31,782 nt of DNA from an uncultured Collinsella sp. (GTDB lineage Bacteria > Actinomycetota > Coriobacteriia > Coriobacteriales > Coriobacteriaceae): positions 1 through 31,782 of the forward strand of contig CAUCTV010000014.1 in assembly GCA_958445895.1 (NCBI GenBank), given 5' to 3'. Position 1 is the first letter of the stretch; the number at the start of each line of letters is the position of its first letter. The notes below the pieces were generated by a model. The model saw only the letters and a program-made list of their open reading frames with translations. It searched no databases and was not told the origin of the DNA. Positions 1-8,799 of the stretch are shown in pieces. The position numbers and the translations under genes are program-made.

Positions 1-270
1 GGAGCGGGCAACGGGACGTCCGCGTATTTGCTTCGCAAATCCGCACCGGCTGCGGTGGCATACCGAGACCCGGGGAAGTGCGGGGGCAAAGCGGGCTGAA
101 TCTACCGTTCCCGAAATCTTCCTTCCTCCGCGGAGCGGGCAACGGGACGTCCGCGTATTTGCTTCGCAAATCCGCACCGGCTTCAGGCGCCTGCCGGCGC
201 CTTCGCCTGCTCGCTACAAACGCTTCGCGTTTGCTTTACGCTCGCACCCTGTCGGGTTCGAGTCCCGGCA
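1..270. repeat. tRNA-Gly-derived repeat cluster (no gene)
   Basis: No credible protein gene lies here. A 51-bp direct repeat occurs at 1-51 and 132-182. Each copy begins with the 17 bases GGAGCGGGCAACGGGAC, which also occur at 323-339 as the 3' end (acceptor and T-arm half) of the tRNA-Gly read on the minus strand. The rest of the cluster is made of short hairpins with TTC or similar loops (about 154-168, 184-201, 213-229). At 253-267 lies a 15-base copy of the tRNA-Gly T-arm in the opposite orientation. This looks like tRNA-tail repeats or remnants of integration at the tRNA 3' end. Confidence 0.7.
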
Positions 271-283
271 CTTTATTGAAAAA

Positions 284-313
284 AGCACGGCACCGGAACG
301 GTGCCGTGCTTTT
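284..313 (-). terminator. Intrinsic terminator after tRNA-Gly
   Basis: An 11-bp GC-rich stem (285-295 with 299-309) and GAA loop is flanked by A-runs on the left and T-runs on the right, so it can work in both directions. It sits just 3' of the minus-strand tRNA-Gly. Confidence 0.8.
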
Positions 314-321
314 ACGTTTTC

Positions 322-396
322 TGGAGCGGGCAACGGGACTCGAACCCGCGAGTGTCAGCTTGGGAAGCTGATGCCTTACCACTTGGCGATGCCCGC
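322..396 (-). tRNA. tRNA-Gly (anticodon CCC)
   Basis: Read on the minus strand it folds as a full cloverleaf: 7-bp acceptor GCGGGCA/TGCCCGC, D-arm GCC...GGC, anticodon stem TCAGC/GCTGA around loop TTCCCAA (anticodon CCC), and T-arm CGGGTTCGAGTCCCG. The discriminator is T and CCA is genomically encoded at 322-324. A possible -10 (TATACT on the minus strand, 410-415) lies 14 bases upstream. It reads the GGG glycine codon. Confidence 0.93.
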
Positions 397-693
397 TTGT
401 GTGTTGGCTAGTATAACGCGGTTGTCTTGTTCGATACAAGGGTGGTGATGCTTGTTTTAGCTGTGGAGATTCGTTTGAAAATCGCGTCAATTGTGGAGAT
501 GAGGACCTTTGATCTCCTGTTCTCACTATCTTCTACCTGCGCTTTTGCTTGATTGTTGTATTTGAGCTCAATTTGTCAGGAATTGGGCAAGCTTTTGGTC
601 AGGCTCCGGTACTTACCTGCATGAACCTCGGGGGTAGCCTCATCCTACGCGTCGCAGCCTCCCCGTGCGGCGCACGAGGGATAAGGAGCAGCC
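397..693. other. Intergenic region between divergent tRNA-Gly and adhesin gene
   Basis: It holds the probable tRNA promoter at its left edge and the leader of the adhesin gene at its right. I see a 10-bp palindrome TTGAGCTCAA at 562-571 and a short hairpin (about 661-680) directly before the ribosome binding site AAGGAG (683-688). I could not identify a convincing -35/-10 pair for the adhesin or match the leader to a riboswitch class. Confidence 0.5.
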
Positions 694-3600
694 ATGTCCA
701 ACGCACCCACGCACTCTGTCCACAGCGCAATCACAACAGGTCCGCTGCTCCTGCTCCTCTTCCTGCTTTTCGTCTGCCTGGCACCGGGAGCCGCATTTGC
801 CGTCGATGGCTACGACCAGCTCGGCTTCCGCACTATTAGCGATGATTGTGGGCCCTTCTTCATCGGCAAGTATGAAGCTCAAGACGCCTCGATTGCCTAC
901 TGCATGAACCAGGAACGCCCCGGGCCCACCAAGCCGGGCGGCCCATGGCTCAACTTTGATCAAGGCTGGGTGTGGCTCGACGACGAGTTCGCGGCAATCG
1001 TTTGTCACGGATATCCTACCGCCACGTCGTTTGGCGGTTACCATCTTTCACCAGATCGCGCCCGCGCCGCCACCCAGCTTGCCGTATGGATGCTCAACGG
1101 CACTACCCATGTCGACGGCACCTACTCCTACACGACCGCTCAGGGCAAAACCAAGAGTGGACACTTTACCGCCGACAATGAAGTCGTGGCGGCTGCGCGA
1201 TGGCTCCACGACAGCGCAAAATCAGGAAGCATCAAAGCCGCTCCGCACCGCGCGCGGCGCTATCTAGGAGCCGTATCGGGCGGCAGCAAACGTCAAGACA
1301 TGCTCTATGTACTGCCGGCGGTCTCTGTTTCCTTCCAAAAGCAGTCTGCAAACGCTGCCATTACCAGCGGAAACAATACTTATCAGTTTGACGGGGCAAC
1401 ATTCGATATTTTTGAGAGCGCCAGCGGCGCGCGTGTCGGCACCATCCAGATGGACAGCAACGGTCGAGCGCAGGCAGCACTTCTGCCCAACACAGCATAC
1501 TACCTAGTTGAAACAAAGGAGCCGGCCGGCTATGTCCCCCGTCGTGATCGCATCGCCTTTACCACGGGGAATGACGGTGGACAGGTCGCCGTTGATGAAC
1601 AACCCGGCACCATTACCTTGCGCATTGTAAAGCTCGACGCCGCAACGAATGCAGGCCCCCAAGTTGGAGCTTCGCTCGCAGGAGCAGAATTCGTGTGCGT
1701 ATCGCAATCAACCCCTGGATGGACACAAACTCTCAGGACCGATGAAAGCGGTCGAGCTACCCTCACCGATGTCCCCCTGGGAACCTTTACCATCTATGAA
1801 TCGAAGGCGCCCGAGGGCTATTTGCCCTCCGGTGACAGTTGGTCTTACACCGTTGGAGCCGACCAACTCGGCGATTCAGGCGTGGTCGAGATCGAATCTC
1901 GCGTTTCCAATATCCCCATTGCGTTTGACCTTGAGATTTCCAAATTCAAGGACTACGGCAATAGCGATCAATCCGGCCTGGAGCAGCCGGCAGGAGGTGT
2001 TGTCTTTGAGGTTGTCAGCAACAGCTCTCAGCAGGTTGTTGGCACACTGACCACAAACATCTATGGCTTTGCCTCCACCAAAGATCAGTCAGAAGCATGG
2101 TTCGGCGCAGGCAAGCGACCCGCCGGTGTCCACGGAGCCATCCCATACGACCGCGCCGGCTACACCGTTCGCGAGGTTCCGGAAACCGTCCCCGAGGGTT
2201 TTAAACGTGCAGGGGAATGGACCGTCGGGGCCAATCAGATTTCCGACGGCGCCGAGCTTCAATATATCGTGGACAACCACGCTCTGTCGACGCATCTCCA
2301 GATTGTAAAACGCGATGCCCAAACAGGCGCCTCTGTTCCCCTAGCCGGATTCACCTTCCAACTCCTCGACAGCAATCACAAACCTGTCTCACAAACATGC
2401 TGGTATCCAGCACATAACGTAATGGACACCTTTACGACTGACGCGACCGGCACCGTCACACTGCCCGAATCGCTCGTGCCGGGCACCTATTATGTACGCG
2501 AAACCTCGGCCAAAGAGCCCTATCTTGTCGGCGGAGAGATCGAGGTAAACATACTCGCCGATATAAACCTAACGCCCGTTGCAATCGTCTCGTATTATGA
2601 CCACGCCGCGACCGGAAACATCAGGATCGTTAAAACCGATGCCGCAGACGGCAGCAGCCTCGCGGGCGCCATCTTTGAGATCCGTGCCTCAGGTGATATC
2701 GTGCGCCCCGACGGTAGCATTGCCGCGCTCGACGGCGAGGCTGTCGCTACCGTCACGACGGATGAAACTGGAGAAGCACGCGCGGACGACCTCCCGCTGG
2801 GATCTGGCACCGCACGCTACGAGGTTGTCGAGACTCAAGCGCCGACCGGCTTCTTGCTCGACCGGACGCATCATATCGTCGACCTTACCTATGCCGACCA
2901 GAAAACACCCGTTGTGGAAGCACGGCTTAACGTATCCGACGATTACACCAAGGTTGATATCTCCAAGGTCGATGCAAGCGGAGAGCAGGAAGTGAAAGGC
3001 GCACAGCTCACCTTATATGGTCCCGATAAAACCGAAATAGACTCCTGGACCTCATCCGACAAGCCGCACCGCATCGAACATCTTGCACCCGGCACCTACT
3101 CGTTGCGCGAAACGATGTCTCCGCGGACCTATGACCTTGCCGAGGAGATAACGTTTGAAATAAAGGATACGGGAGAAGTCCAATCCGTCGCGATGAAGGA
3201 TGCGCCCATCGAGATCAAAGGACAGGTCGACAAGCGTCAGGAACTTGTCCAACCTATCGGGAAGGGTCTGTTGGCTAACGGCGATGGAAAAAACCGCGCC
3301 GCGATGCAAACCAATACGGATGGGCTTTTCTCCTATACCATCGATGCTCGAAACGATTCCGCTACTTGGGTTGATGAGTTTACGATTACCGATGATCTTG
3401 AGTGCGCCAAAGACGGCACGGCGAGATTCGTCTCAATCGAAACCCCCGTCGCCATCGGCGACCTCAACGGTCTGTGCAACGTGTGGTATCGCACGACGCC
3501 GTTGGACTCGACAGACGTCGATGAGCCGGCAAACGCGACGCTTGACGATGGGCACGAAAATCCTTGGCTTGAGTCCGACGAAGTAAAAGAGAGTCTGGGT

Positions 3601-4125
3601 GAAGATTGCCGCCTCGTCGATTACGACGGCTGGCACCTCTGGAAGGCGGATGTCTCGACCACGGAATCCGCCACACTCGAGGCGAAAGAACTCGACCTTG
3701 CATCCAATACCGTCGTGACGGGCATTCGCATTGAATACGGTGCGGTAGCCGCCGACTTTACGACTCGAAGCGATACGAATTCTTGGACCCGTGATGATCT
3801 CAAAGATGAGCACGACGACCTTGACGATGCCAAAGCAATCCTTGGCACAGATGCTCGGGGCGCAGTCGTGCACATGCAGGCAACGTCGGCTTACACACCC
3901 CAAACTGCACTCACCAACAGCGCACGCGTCGATCTTTGCCGCAACGGCGGCGGCGATAAACTTGAGTCACATGACGAGGACAGTGTCATTCAACGCTGTA
4001 CCCTACCGCAGGACCTACCGGCAACAGGATCAGCTCCCATCGCCGCTTGCATCACCGCGCTCCTGACCTCGGGTGCCGCAGCCCTATGGTTCGCTCGCCT
4101 TAGGTCAATCCCAAAGAAGCGCTAG
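694..4125 (+). CDS. Thioester-domain, SpaA/Cna_B-repeat surface adhesin with LPXTG anchor
   Basis: This 1143-residue protein is predicted to be secreted and covalently attached to peptidoglycan. Residues 1-36 form a signal peptide ending AFA. Residues about 50-205 resemble a class I thioester domain: Cys70 in an AYCMN context and Gln128 in TQLAVW are placed to form the internal Cys-Gln thioester such domains use to bind host amines. Then follow about six SpaA/Cna_B-like beta domains (roughly 230-300, 305-405, 410-525, 533-640, 642-750, 755-850), several with the pattern E(T/S)xAPxGY and a Lys near the start that suggest isopeptide crosslinks. Residues 850-1100 are a domain I do not recognise, with Cys residues. 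The C-terminus has LPATG (1108-1112), a hydrophobic segment and a basic tail. No sortase or pilin gene is adjacent, so it acts as a stand-alone adhesin or depends on a sortase elsewhere. Start supported by AAGGAG five bases upstream. Confidence 0.88.
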   Translation: MSNAPTHSVHSAITTGPLLLLLFLLFVCLAPGAAFAVDGYDQLGFRTISDDCGPFFIGKYEAQDASIAYCMNQERPGPTKPGGPWLNFDQGWVWLDDEFAAIVCHGYPTATSFGGYHLSPDRARAATQLAVWMLNGTTHVDGTYSYTTAQGKTKSGHFTADNEVVAAARWLHDSAKSGSIKAAPHRARRYLGAVSGGSKRQDMLYVLPAVSVSFQKQSANAAITSGNNTYQFDGATFDIFESASGARVGTIQMDSNGRAQAALLPNTAYYLVETKEPAGYVPRRDRIAFTTGNDGGQVAVDEQPGTITLRIVKLDAATNAGPQVGASLAGAEFVCVSQSTPGWTQTLRTDESGRATLTDVPLGTFTIYESKAPEGYLPSGDSWSYTVGADQLGDSGVVEIESRVSNIPIAFDLEISKFKDYGNSDQSGLEQPAGGVVFEVVSNSSQQVVGTLTTNIYGFASTKDQSEAWFGAGKRPAGVHGAIPYDRAGYTVREVPETVPEGFKRAGEWTVGANQISDGAELQYIVDNHALSTHLQIVKRDAQTGASVPLAGFTFQLLDSNHKPVSQTCWYPAHNVMDTFTTDATGTVTLPESLVPGTYYVRETSAKEPYLVGGEIEVNILADINLTPVAIVSYYDHAATGNIRIVKTDAADGSSLAGAIFEIRASGDIVRPDGSIAALDGEAVATVTTDETGEARADDLPLGSGTARYEVVETQAPTGFLLDRTHHIVDLTYADQKTPVVEARLNVSDDYTKVDISKVDASGEQEVKGAQLTLYGPDKTEIDSWTSSDKPHRIEHLAPGTYSLRETMSPRTYDLAEEITFEIKDTGEVQSVAMKDAPIEIKGQVDKRQELVQPIGKGLLANGDGKNRAAMQTNTDGLFSYTIDARNDSATWVDEFTITDDLECAKDGTARFVSIETPVAIGDLNGLCNVWYRTTPLDSTDVDEPANATLDDGHENPWLESDEVKESLGEDCRLVDYDGWHLWKADVSTTESATLEAKELDLASNTVVTGIRIEYGAVAADFTTRSDTNSWTRDDLKDEHDDLDDAKAILGTDARGAVVHMQATSAYTPQTALTNSARVDLCRNGGGDKLESHDEDSVIQRCTLPQDLPATGSAPIAACITALLTSGAAALWFARLRSIPKKR

Positions 4126-4134
4126 CGCGATGAA

Positions 4135-4170
4135 AAAGCGGGCGAGCCAGTCCCCCGGCTCGCCCGCTTT
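4135..4170. terminator. Bidirectional intrinsic terminator between convergent genes
   Basis: A 14-bp stem (4135-4148 with 4157-4170) separates the plus-strand adhesin from the minus-strand membrane protein gene. The T-run is longer when read on the minus strand (A-run 4133-4137), so it probably serves the minus-strand operon best. Confidence 0.85.
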
Positions 4171-4191
4171 CAATCATTTAAATCGCCGCAT

Positions 4192-4410
4192 CTACTCTGC
4201 AGACGAAGATCCACCATCAACGATTGCTTGCTCGGACTCAGGAATCCCATCGGCACCCGTGCTCTGTTCTTGCTCCACCTCTTCGCTGATTGCGGAGGCG
4301 GGGGTCGAGCCCTTCGCGCCCACGATGTAGGCAGCTCCAAACCCTAACGCAATGGCAATCAAGGTCAAAATCACGTAGACAGGCCAATGGCGCTTAATAT
4401 ACGAAAACAC
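4192..4410 (-). CDS. Small single-pass membrane protein of unknown function
   Basis: This 72-residue protein has a short basic N-terminus, one hydrophobic helix at about residues 10-32, and an acidic, Ser/Glu-rich tail of about 40 residues. I do not recognise a family. The start is GTG, supported by AAGGAG five bases upstream. It begins 21 bases after the stop of the M28-like gene on the same strand, so the two are probably cotranscribed, and the tail resembles the low-complexity acidic segment of its neighbour. A role as partner or anchor of that protein is inference only. Confidence 0.65.
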   Translation of the reverse strand: MFSYIKRHWPVYVILTLIAIALGFGAAYIVGAKGSTPASAISEEVEQEQSTGADGIPESEQAIVDGGSSSAE

Positions 4411-4431
4411 GTTGACTCCTTAGAGCTCCGT

Positions 4432-7400
4432 CTACGAACGGCGGATAACCTCGGTCACGACCTCGGATACCGTGGCAATGTTCGTCGGGTTGACATTGTG
4501 GGGCAGGTCGTCCTCGGTACGAGCGCAAGCCAGACGCGTGCCGTCCACGCCGGCGATGGTGAGGGCTCGGCGGCTCGCCTCGAGCGCGGCGTAGGCATCG
4601 GTCTTGGCATAGGGCATCTCGAGCGCGCCACAATCGACATGGAACGACTTGCACACCTTGCTGACCAGGTTCATGATGCGGCGATCGCCCTTGAGCAGCT
4701 GCTGTTCGCCCTCAACCGTCACCACCGAAAGCCTACCGGCGCCGACGGATTCAAGATTGATGAAGAAGACGCCGCGGAGCTTATCGCGATGCGAAGCCAA
4801 GAAGGCCTTCATACCGGCGCCATCACAATCCGAGGCGCCCGTTGCCACAAACCAGATATCGTGACCGAGCAGCTCATCGTCGCCCATAGAGGCGACAGCC
4901 GAGAGCATATCTTCGGAAGAAGCACCGTCGGAAGACGTAGCGCCGCCCTTCCAGCCATCGTTATCGTCCTCGAAATTATCCCACGAACCGATGCCGCGAC
5001 CGGACTTCTTGGCATCGTAATCGTCTTCGACGCCCAGCCAGTCACTCATGCTGTCCTGTTCGTTTTTCTTTTTACGACCGAACAGGCCGCCCAGGCCGCG
5101 CTTGCGAGACTTAGGTGCCGCAGGAGCGGGAGCCGAAATGGTCTCGATCGGCTGTGCGCCCGACGCAACGGGCATAGGAGGCGCAACGGGTGCCGATGTG
5201 GGTTCGGGACCCTGAGCGGTAGCAAAGGGGTCGTTGACCTGTGCGGAGGGATCGGGAAGGTCGAACAGCGACGTGCGAGACGCAACGTTTGTCTGCTTCA
5301 TCGACGGCAGCGACGGATCGGGGACCGAAGCCAGCGGAGACGAGGAGGGTGCAGGCGACGGTGCCGACGCCGGATCGGGAACATTCATCTGCGGACGCGG
5401 CGATGCCTGGGAGGAAATCTGGGCCATAAGGGAATCGACCGTTTCGTCCTGGGTGGGAGCAACATCGGCAACCGTGGCACCGGAACCACTCGGGGTCGGC
5501 ATGGTGAAAATCTGCGTGGAGTAAGGCCTCGACTCATCTGTCTCGGGAGCCTCGGAAACCGCAGGCACTTCCTCCTGCTCGACCTCGGTCGAATCACCTT
5601 GATCGGCTGCCGCGTATTGCTCTTCGTCACAGTTGACCTCGACGGGCTCGTGCCCGGCGGCATCTTGGATTTCGGCAGCATCAATAGGCTCGTCATCGTC
5701 TGCCGCGTCGCCCTGCTCATCGGAAACAGGAAGGGGCTCGGCAATCGCGGTGCCTTGCTTTTCAAACGTTATCGTGGAATCGAACTGCGCGGCATCAAAC
5801 GACATGGTGCTATCGACGTGCTGCTGAGCCTCAAAGGACGTTGTAGCTTCGGCGGCGTCGACAGGCACGGACTGCATAGCCTCGTTCTGCTCGAACTCTT
5901 GCGCCGCGCGCTCACGTGCCGCCTCGGCTGCCTGCTGCTGAGCGATAGCCTCCTGCTCGGCAGCCTCGCGTGCGGCAACGCGCTTCCCCTCGAAATCGTC
6001 GACAAATTTCCTGCCCTTTGCAAGCGCACCCTTAAAGAAGTTGGAAGCGCTGGCGCCAATCGAAGAGAACGCGGATGCAATATCGGCATGGGGCGTTGCC
6101 GCGGGAATCTCGGCCGAGAAATCAGTATCGCTCTCGTAAGACACGCGCCTCGGCTGTTCAGCGTAATCGTCGTCAGGCTCGTCCCTAACGTCTTGCGCCG
6201 GCGCGGCGGGAGCCAAAATGTCCAGTCCTGCCGCGGGATCGATCGCGGACACCGCCTCGGGCTCGGCAACGGCAGCGGCAACCGCGGCAGACTCATCATC
6301 CACGGCGACAACGGGCGCAGATGCAGTCACGACGGGGGCAGGCTCGGGCTCAAACGTCGGCTCCTCGCCTTCCTCGTAATCGAGCGTGCAGGACTCGGGA
6401 AGCATTCCGAGTGCACGGATGGCATCCGAACCAAAGCGGATGTTGCCGGCGGCATTGCGATAGAGCCTGGGCTCGGGCTCGGCCGCGACAGGCTCCTCCG
6501 CCGGCTCGGCAGTGGGAACCTCGTCATTGAACTCTTCGGCCTGGACAGCCTGATTCTGATCCTCGGGCACAATGGCGCCAATCAGCGTCTCGTCGGCAGA
6601 CGCACCCTCAAAGCCCTCGATCTGCTCGTCGAAATCCTCACCCTGTTCGGGCTCGGCCTGAGCGTCGGGAGCAATCGGCTGACCGAACTCATCCTCGGCG
6701 TAGGTAGGCTCTTCATACTCGATGGTGTTGCCGTAGTCGTTTTGCTGTTGGGCCGCGGCATACTCCGCTGCTGCGCGCGCCATCTCCTCGGCGCGACGCT
6801 TCTGCTCGCCAAAATAGGTATCGAATGGAATGTCATCGGGGAACTCGTTTTCGCCCTTATAGGGGGCAACGTTGTCCATGACACCGAGCATGGCGGCAAC
6901 AGAGGACTTGTTGCACACCGCGCCAGACGTGTAGGGAAGCACAAAACGGTTGGAGATGATATTGGCGGCGTTGGCCAGTGCCACAAGGGAGGCCAGAATC
7001 GCGACAACCCACAGCAGCACCTTGAGCACGCCGGGAAGCGGCAGGATACGCAGGATGGCGACAGCCGCGGGCGCGATCGTGGCAACAGGCAGGAGCTTGG
7101 CGATGAGCGCGCGATACGGAGCGTAGGGCTCGCGAGCAAGGAGCTCGGCACGGGGGGAATCATAGTGCGCCACCACGACGACCGGGCGGTTGCGCGGAGA
7201 CGCAAGCGGGCCCGAGGCCTTGTGATAGGCGATGACATTTTGGCTCACACCGGTCTTTCCCAGGCGCGAAACCACGGGATGCCCCGTGCGCTCGAGCACG
7301 TAGAGCACGGCACCGACAATGGCCAGCAAGGTGCCGACCAAGCCGATACCGCCGCCGATGCCCATCAGCAGGGCGCCGGCAAACGCCAGAATACCGGTAA

Positions 7401-7578
7401 CGGCAAACGCCAACCTGCTGGGCGCGGGAGCATTAAATTCCTGCACCTCGGGGTCAAAGCCGTGGTTGCGGAAAATCTGAGCGATATCCTCGGCAGCCAG
7501 GCGCTCTTCTTCACTGCACGCCGGCGTAATGCCGGTGTTCTGCAGCAGGTGGTTAATATAGTTCTGGGTGTTCGCCAT
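4432..7578 (-). CDS. Membrane M28-peptidase-like protein split by a long disordered insert, active site altered
   Basis: The protein is 1048 residues when started at the ATG at 7578, which has GGAG upstream; an in-frame start at 7728 is possible but has no such signal. The N-terminal part (1-240) has two pairs of hydrophobic helices (about 54-95 and 158-208) around an M28-like zinc-site motif VVVAHYDS (His138). Residues about 245-890 are acidic, Ala/Glu/Pro/Ser/Asp-rich and probably disordered. Residues 890-1048 return to an M28-like fold with GASDCDGAG, FINLESVG and a final LPHN (His1027). Compared with M28 aminopeptidases, the bridging Asp is replaced by Cys222 (GAVCN), the catalytic Glu-Glu pair by Ser916-Asp917, and a ligand Asp by Glu943. 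It may be a non-catalytic relative or a metal site of different chemistry. It lies upstream of a small membrane protein on the same strand. Confidence 0.7.
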   Translation of the reverse strand: MANTQNYINHLLQNTGITPACSEEERLAAEDIAQIFRNHGFDPEVQEFNAPAPSRLAFAVTGILAFAGALLMGIGGGIGLVGTLLAIVGAVLYVLERTGHPVVSRLGKTGVSQNVIAYHKASGPLASPRNRPVVVVAHYDSPRAELLAREPYAPYRALIAKLLPVATIAPAAVAILRILPLPGVLKVLLWVVAILASLVALANAANIISNRFVLPYTSGAVCNKSSVAAMLGVMDNVAPYKGENEFPDDIPFDTYFGEQKRRAEEMARAAAEYAAAQQQNDYGNTIEYEEPTYAEDEFGQPIAPDAQAEPEQGEDFDEQIEGFEGASADETLIGAIVPEDQNQAVQAEEFNDEVPTAEPAEEPVAAEPEPRLYRNAAGNIRFGSDAIRALGMLPESCTLDYEEGEEPTFEPEPAPVVTASAPVVAVDDESAAVAAAVAEPEAVSAIDPAAGLDILAPAAPAQDVRDEPDDDYAEQPRRVSYESDTDFSAEIPAATPHADIASAFSSIGASASNFFKGALAKGRKFVDDFEGKRVAAREAAEQEAIAQQQAAEAARERAAQEFEQNEAMQSVPVDAAEATTSFEAQQHVDSTMSFDAAQFDSTITFEKQGTAIAEPLPVSDEQGDAADDDEPIDAAEIQDAAGHEPVEVNCDEEQYAAADQGDSTEVEQEEVPAVSEAPETDESRPYSTQIFTMPTPSGSGATVADVAPTQDETVDSLMAQISSQASPRPQMNVPDPASAPSPAPSSSPLASVPDPSLPSMKQTNVASRTSLFDLPDPSAQVNDPFATAQGPEPTSAPVAPPMPVASGAQPIETISAPAPAAPKSRKRGLGGLFGRKKKNEQDSMSDWLGVEDDYDAKKSGRGIGSWDNFEDDNDGWKGGATSSDGASSEDMLSAVASMGDDELLGHDIWFVATGASDCDGAGMKAFLASHRDKLRGVFFINLESVGAGRLSVVTVEGEQQLLKGDRRIMNLVSKVCKSFHVDCGALEMPYAKTDAYAALEASRRALTIAGVDGTRLACARTEDDLPHNVNPTNIATVSEVVTEVIRRS

Positions 7579-7776
7579 GTGCGCTCCACATCCATAATCC
7601 GACAAATAGGCCCAATGCATGCACATTAGAACCGTATATAGTCGAAAGTATACCCCGAGCGAGCGCAAACGACCGAATTCGGGCCATCTTAACGCCGCGA
7701 GCGGACAAGGATATAGCCTAATCTCCATATCGGACTAAAATCATGGCATCAAACGACCTTCTCATGCGAGGATTCT
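7579..7776. promoter_or_regulatory. Divergent promoter region
   Basis: It separates the minus-strand M28-like gene from the plus-strand WYL regulator. A TATACT box read on the minus strand (7647-7652) is a plausible -10 about 70 bases from the M28-like start, but no good -35 accompanies it. For the plus strand only AGGA before the ATG at 7777 is clear. Confidence 0.35.
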
Positions 7777-8799
7777 ATGACGGCAAGCGACACGACCGCG
7801 ACAATTAAAAAGGGGGCGCCCGAGCCCGGTTTCGATAAAACGGCTCAGCGCATCCTCAACCTTTTCTTTGTACTCAACAGTTCTCCCGAACCGCTGACGA
7901 CCGAGCAAATCGTCCTGGATTCTGATTTGGGATACGGCTCGGGCAATATCGACTCAGACAAGCGCAAGTTCCGCCGCGATCGCGACAAGCTGCTCGAACG
8001 CGGCATCATTATCAGAGAGGTTCGTGCTGCCGGAGCACAGGAAACCGAGGAGAGCGCGTGGACGATCGACCGCGAGCACACGTTTGCCGCTGGCGGTCTC
8101 ATCACCGCAGACGATGCCGACATCCTGCTCAATGCCATCGACCAGACACTCGCGGCAGGCTCATCCGCCTTTGCCGCGCCGCTTGCCGACATTCGCTCCA
8201 AGATTGCCTACCTCACCGGCATGTCGACGACAGGAGAGGCACCGATTCGCCGCTCTCCCGCCGTCGATGCGGTATGGAGCGCCTTTGCCGAGCGTTGCGC
8301 GCTGCGCTTTTTGTACCAAAACGGACGCGGTGAGCAACGCGAGCGGACCGTTTGCGTCTACGGCATGTTCGAGCGCGAGGGTACGGCATACTTCTGCGGC
8401 CTCGACAATGCCACAGGCAATATCAGAACATTCCGCTGCGACCGCATCATTCGCGCCTGGAGACCTTCGAAAGCCTACGCCATTCCTGCGGATTTTAACC
8501 TCAACGATTACTTATTCTTTGAGTTCGATTTTGCCGACCGCCCACCCGTTGCGGCTACGTTCTCGTTCGCGCGTGAAGCGCAGGCCGATATGATCAGCGG
8601 TCTCACACGCGGACGAGGCGAACTCATGCGCACCGAAACGGAGTGGACCTGGACCGTTGACGTGCGCGACTTTGAAGCCGCAGCCTCGTTTTGCATGGCC
8701 CATGCCATGGATGGCATGAGGCCCGTCGCCCCCGATTCTCTCAAGCAGGCGTGGAATCACCTCATAGAAAGGACGGTGCACGAGCATGCCCGTGCGTAA
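7777..8799 (+). CDS. WYL-domain transcriptional regulator (PafB-like)
   Basis: This 340-residue protein has an N-terminal winged helix (about 20-100), in which TTEQI and the Lys/Arg-rich SDKRKFRRDRDKL resemble the HTH of WYL proteins, then a WYL domain (about 175-240, core RFLYQNGRGEQRERTV and the FRCDRIIRA strand) and a C-terminal extension. In actinobacteria PafB and PafC are adjacent WYL regulators that activate the LexA-independent DNA-damage response, with the WYL domain sensing a nucleic acid ligand. The next gene is a second WYL regulator overlapping by 14 bases, which fits the PafBC pair. Low identity to any particular PafB cannot be judged here, so no symbol is assigned. Confidence 0.78.
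   Translation: MTASDTTATIKKGAPEPGFDKTAQRILNLFFVLNSSPEPLTTEQIVLDSDLGYGSGNIDSDKRKFRRDRDKLLERGIIIREVRAAGAQETEESAWTIDREHTFAAGGLITADDADILLNAIDQTLAAGSSAFAAPLADIRSKIAYLTGMSTTGEAPIRRSPAVDAVWSAFAERCALRFLYQNGRGEQRERTVCVYGMFEREGTAYFCGLDNATGNIRTFRCDRIIRAWRPSKAYAIPADFNLNDYLFFEFDFADRPPVAATFSFAREAQADMISGLTRGRGELMRTETEWTWTVDVRDFEAAASFCMAHAMDGMRPVAPDSLKQAWNHLIERTVHEHARA

Noticed and set aside
226..270. A second tRNA on the plus strand suggested by a perfect T-arm at 253-267
   Set aside because: No D-arm, anticodon arm or matching acceptor stem can be built upstream; it is a fragment within the repeat cluster.
560..693. Riboswitch in the adhesin leader
   Set aside because: Some short pairings exist, but I could not match them to the conserved core of cyclic-di-GMP, cobalamin or other classes.
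4387..7629. Long open frame on the plus strand antisense to the M28-like gene
   Set aside because: The minus strand has membrane helices, M28-like motifs and a good ribosome binding site; the plus frame is Arg/Gly-rich low complexity and no motif is visible, typical of the mirror of a high-GC gene.
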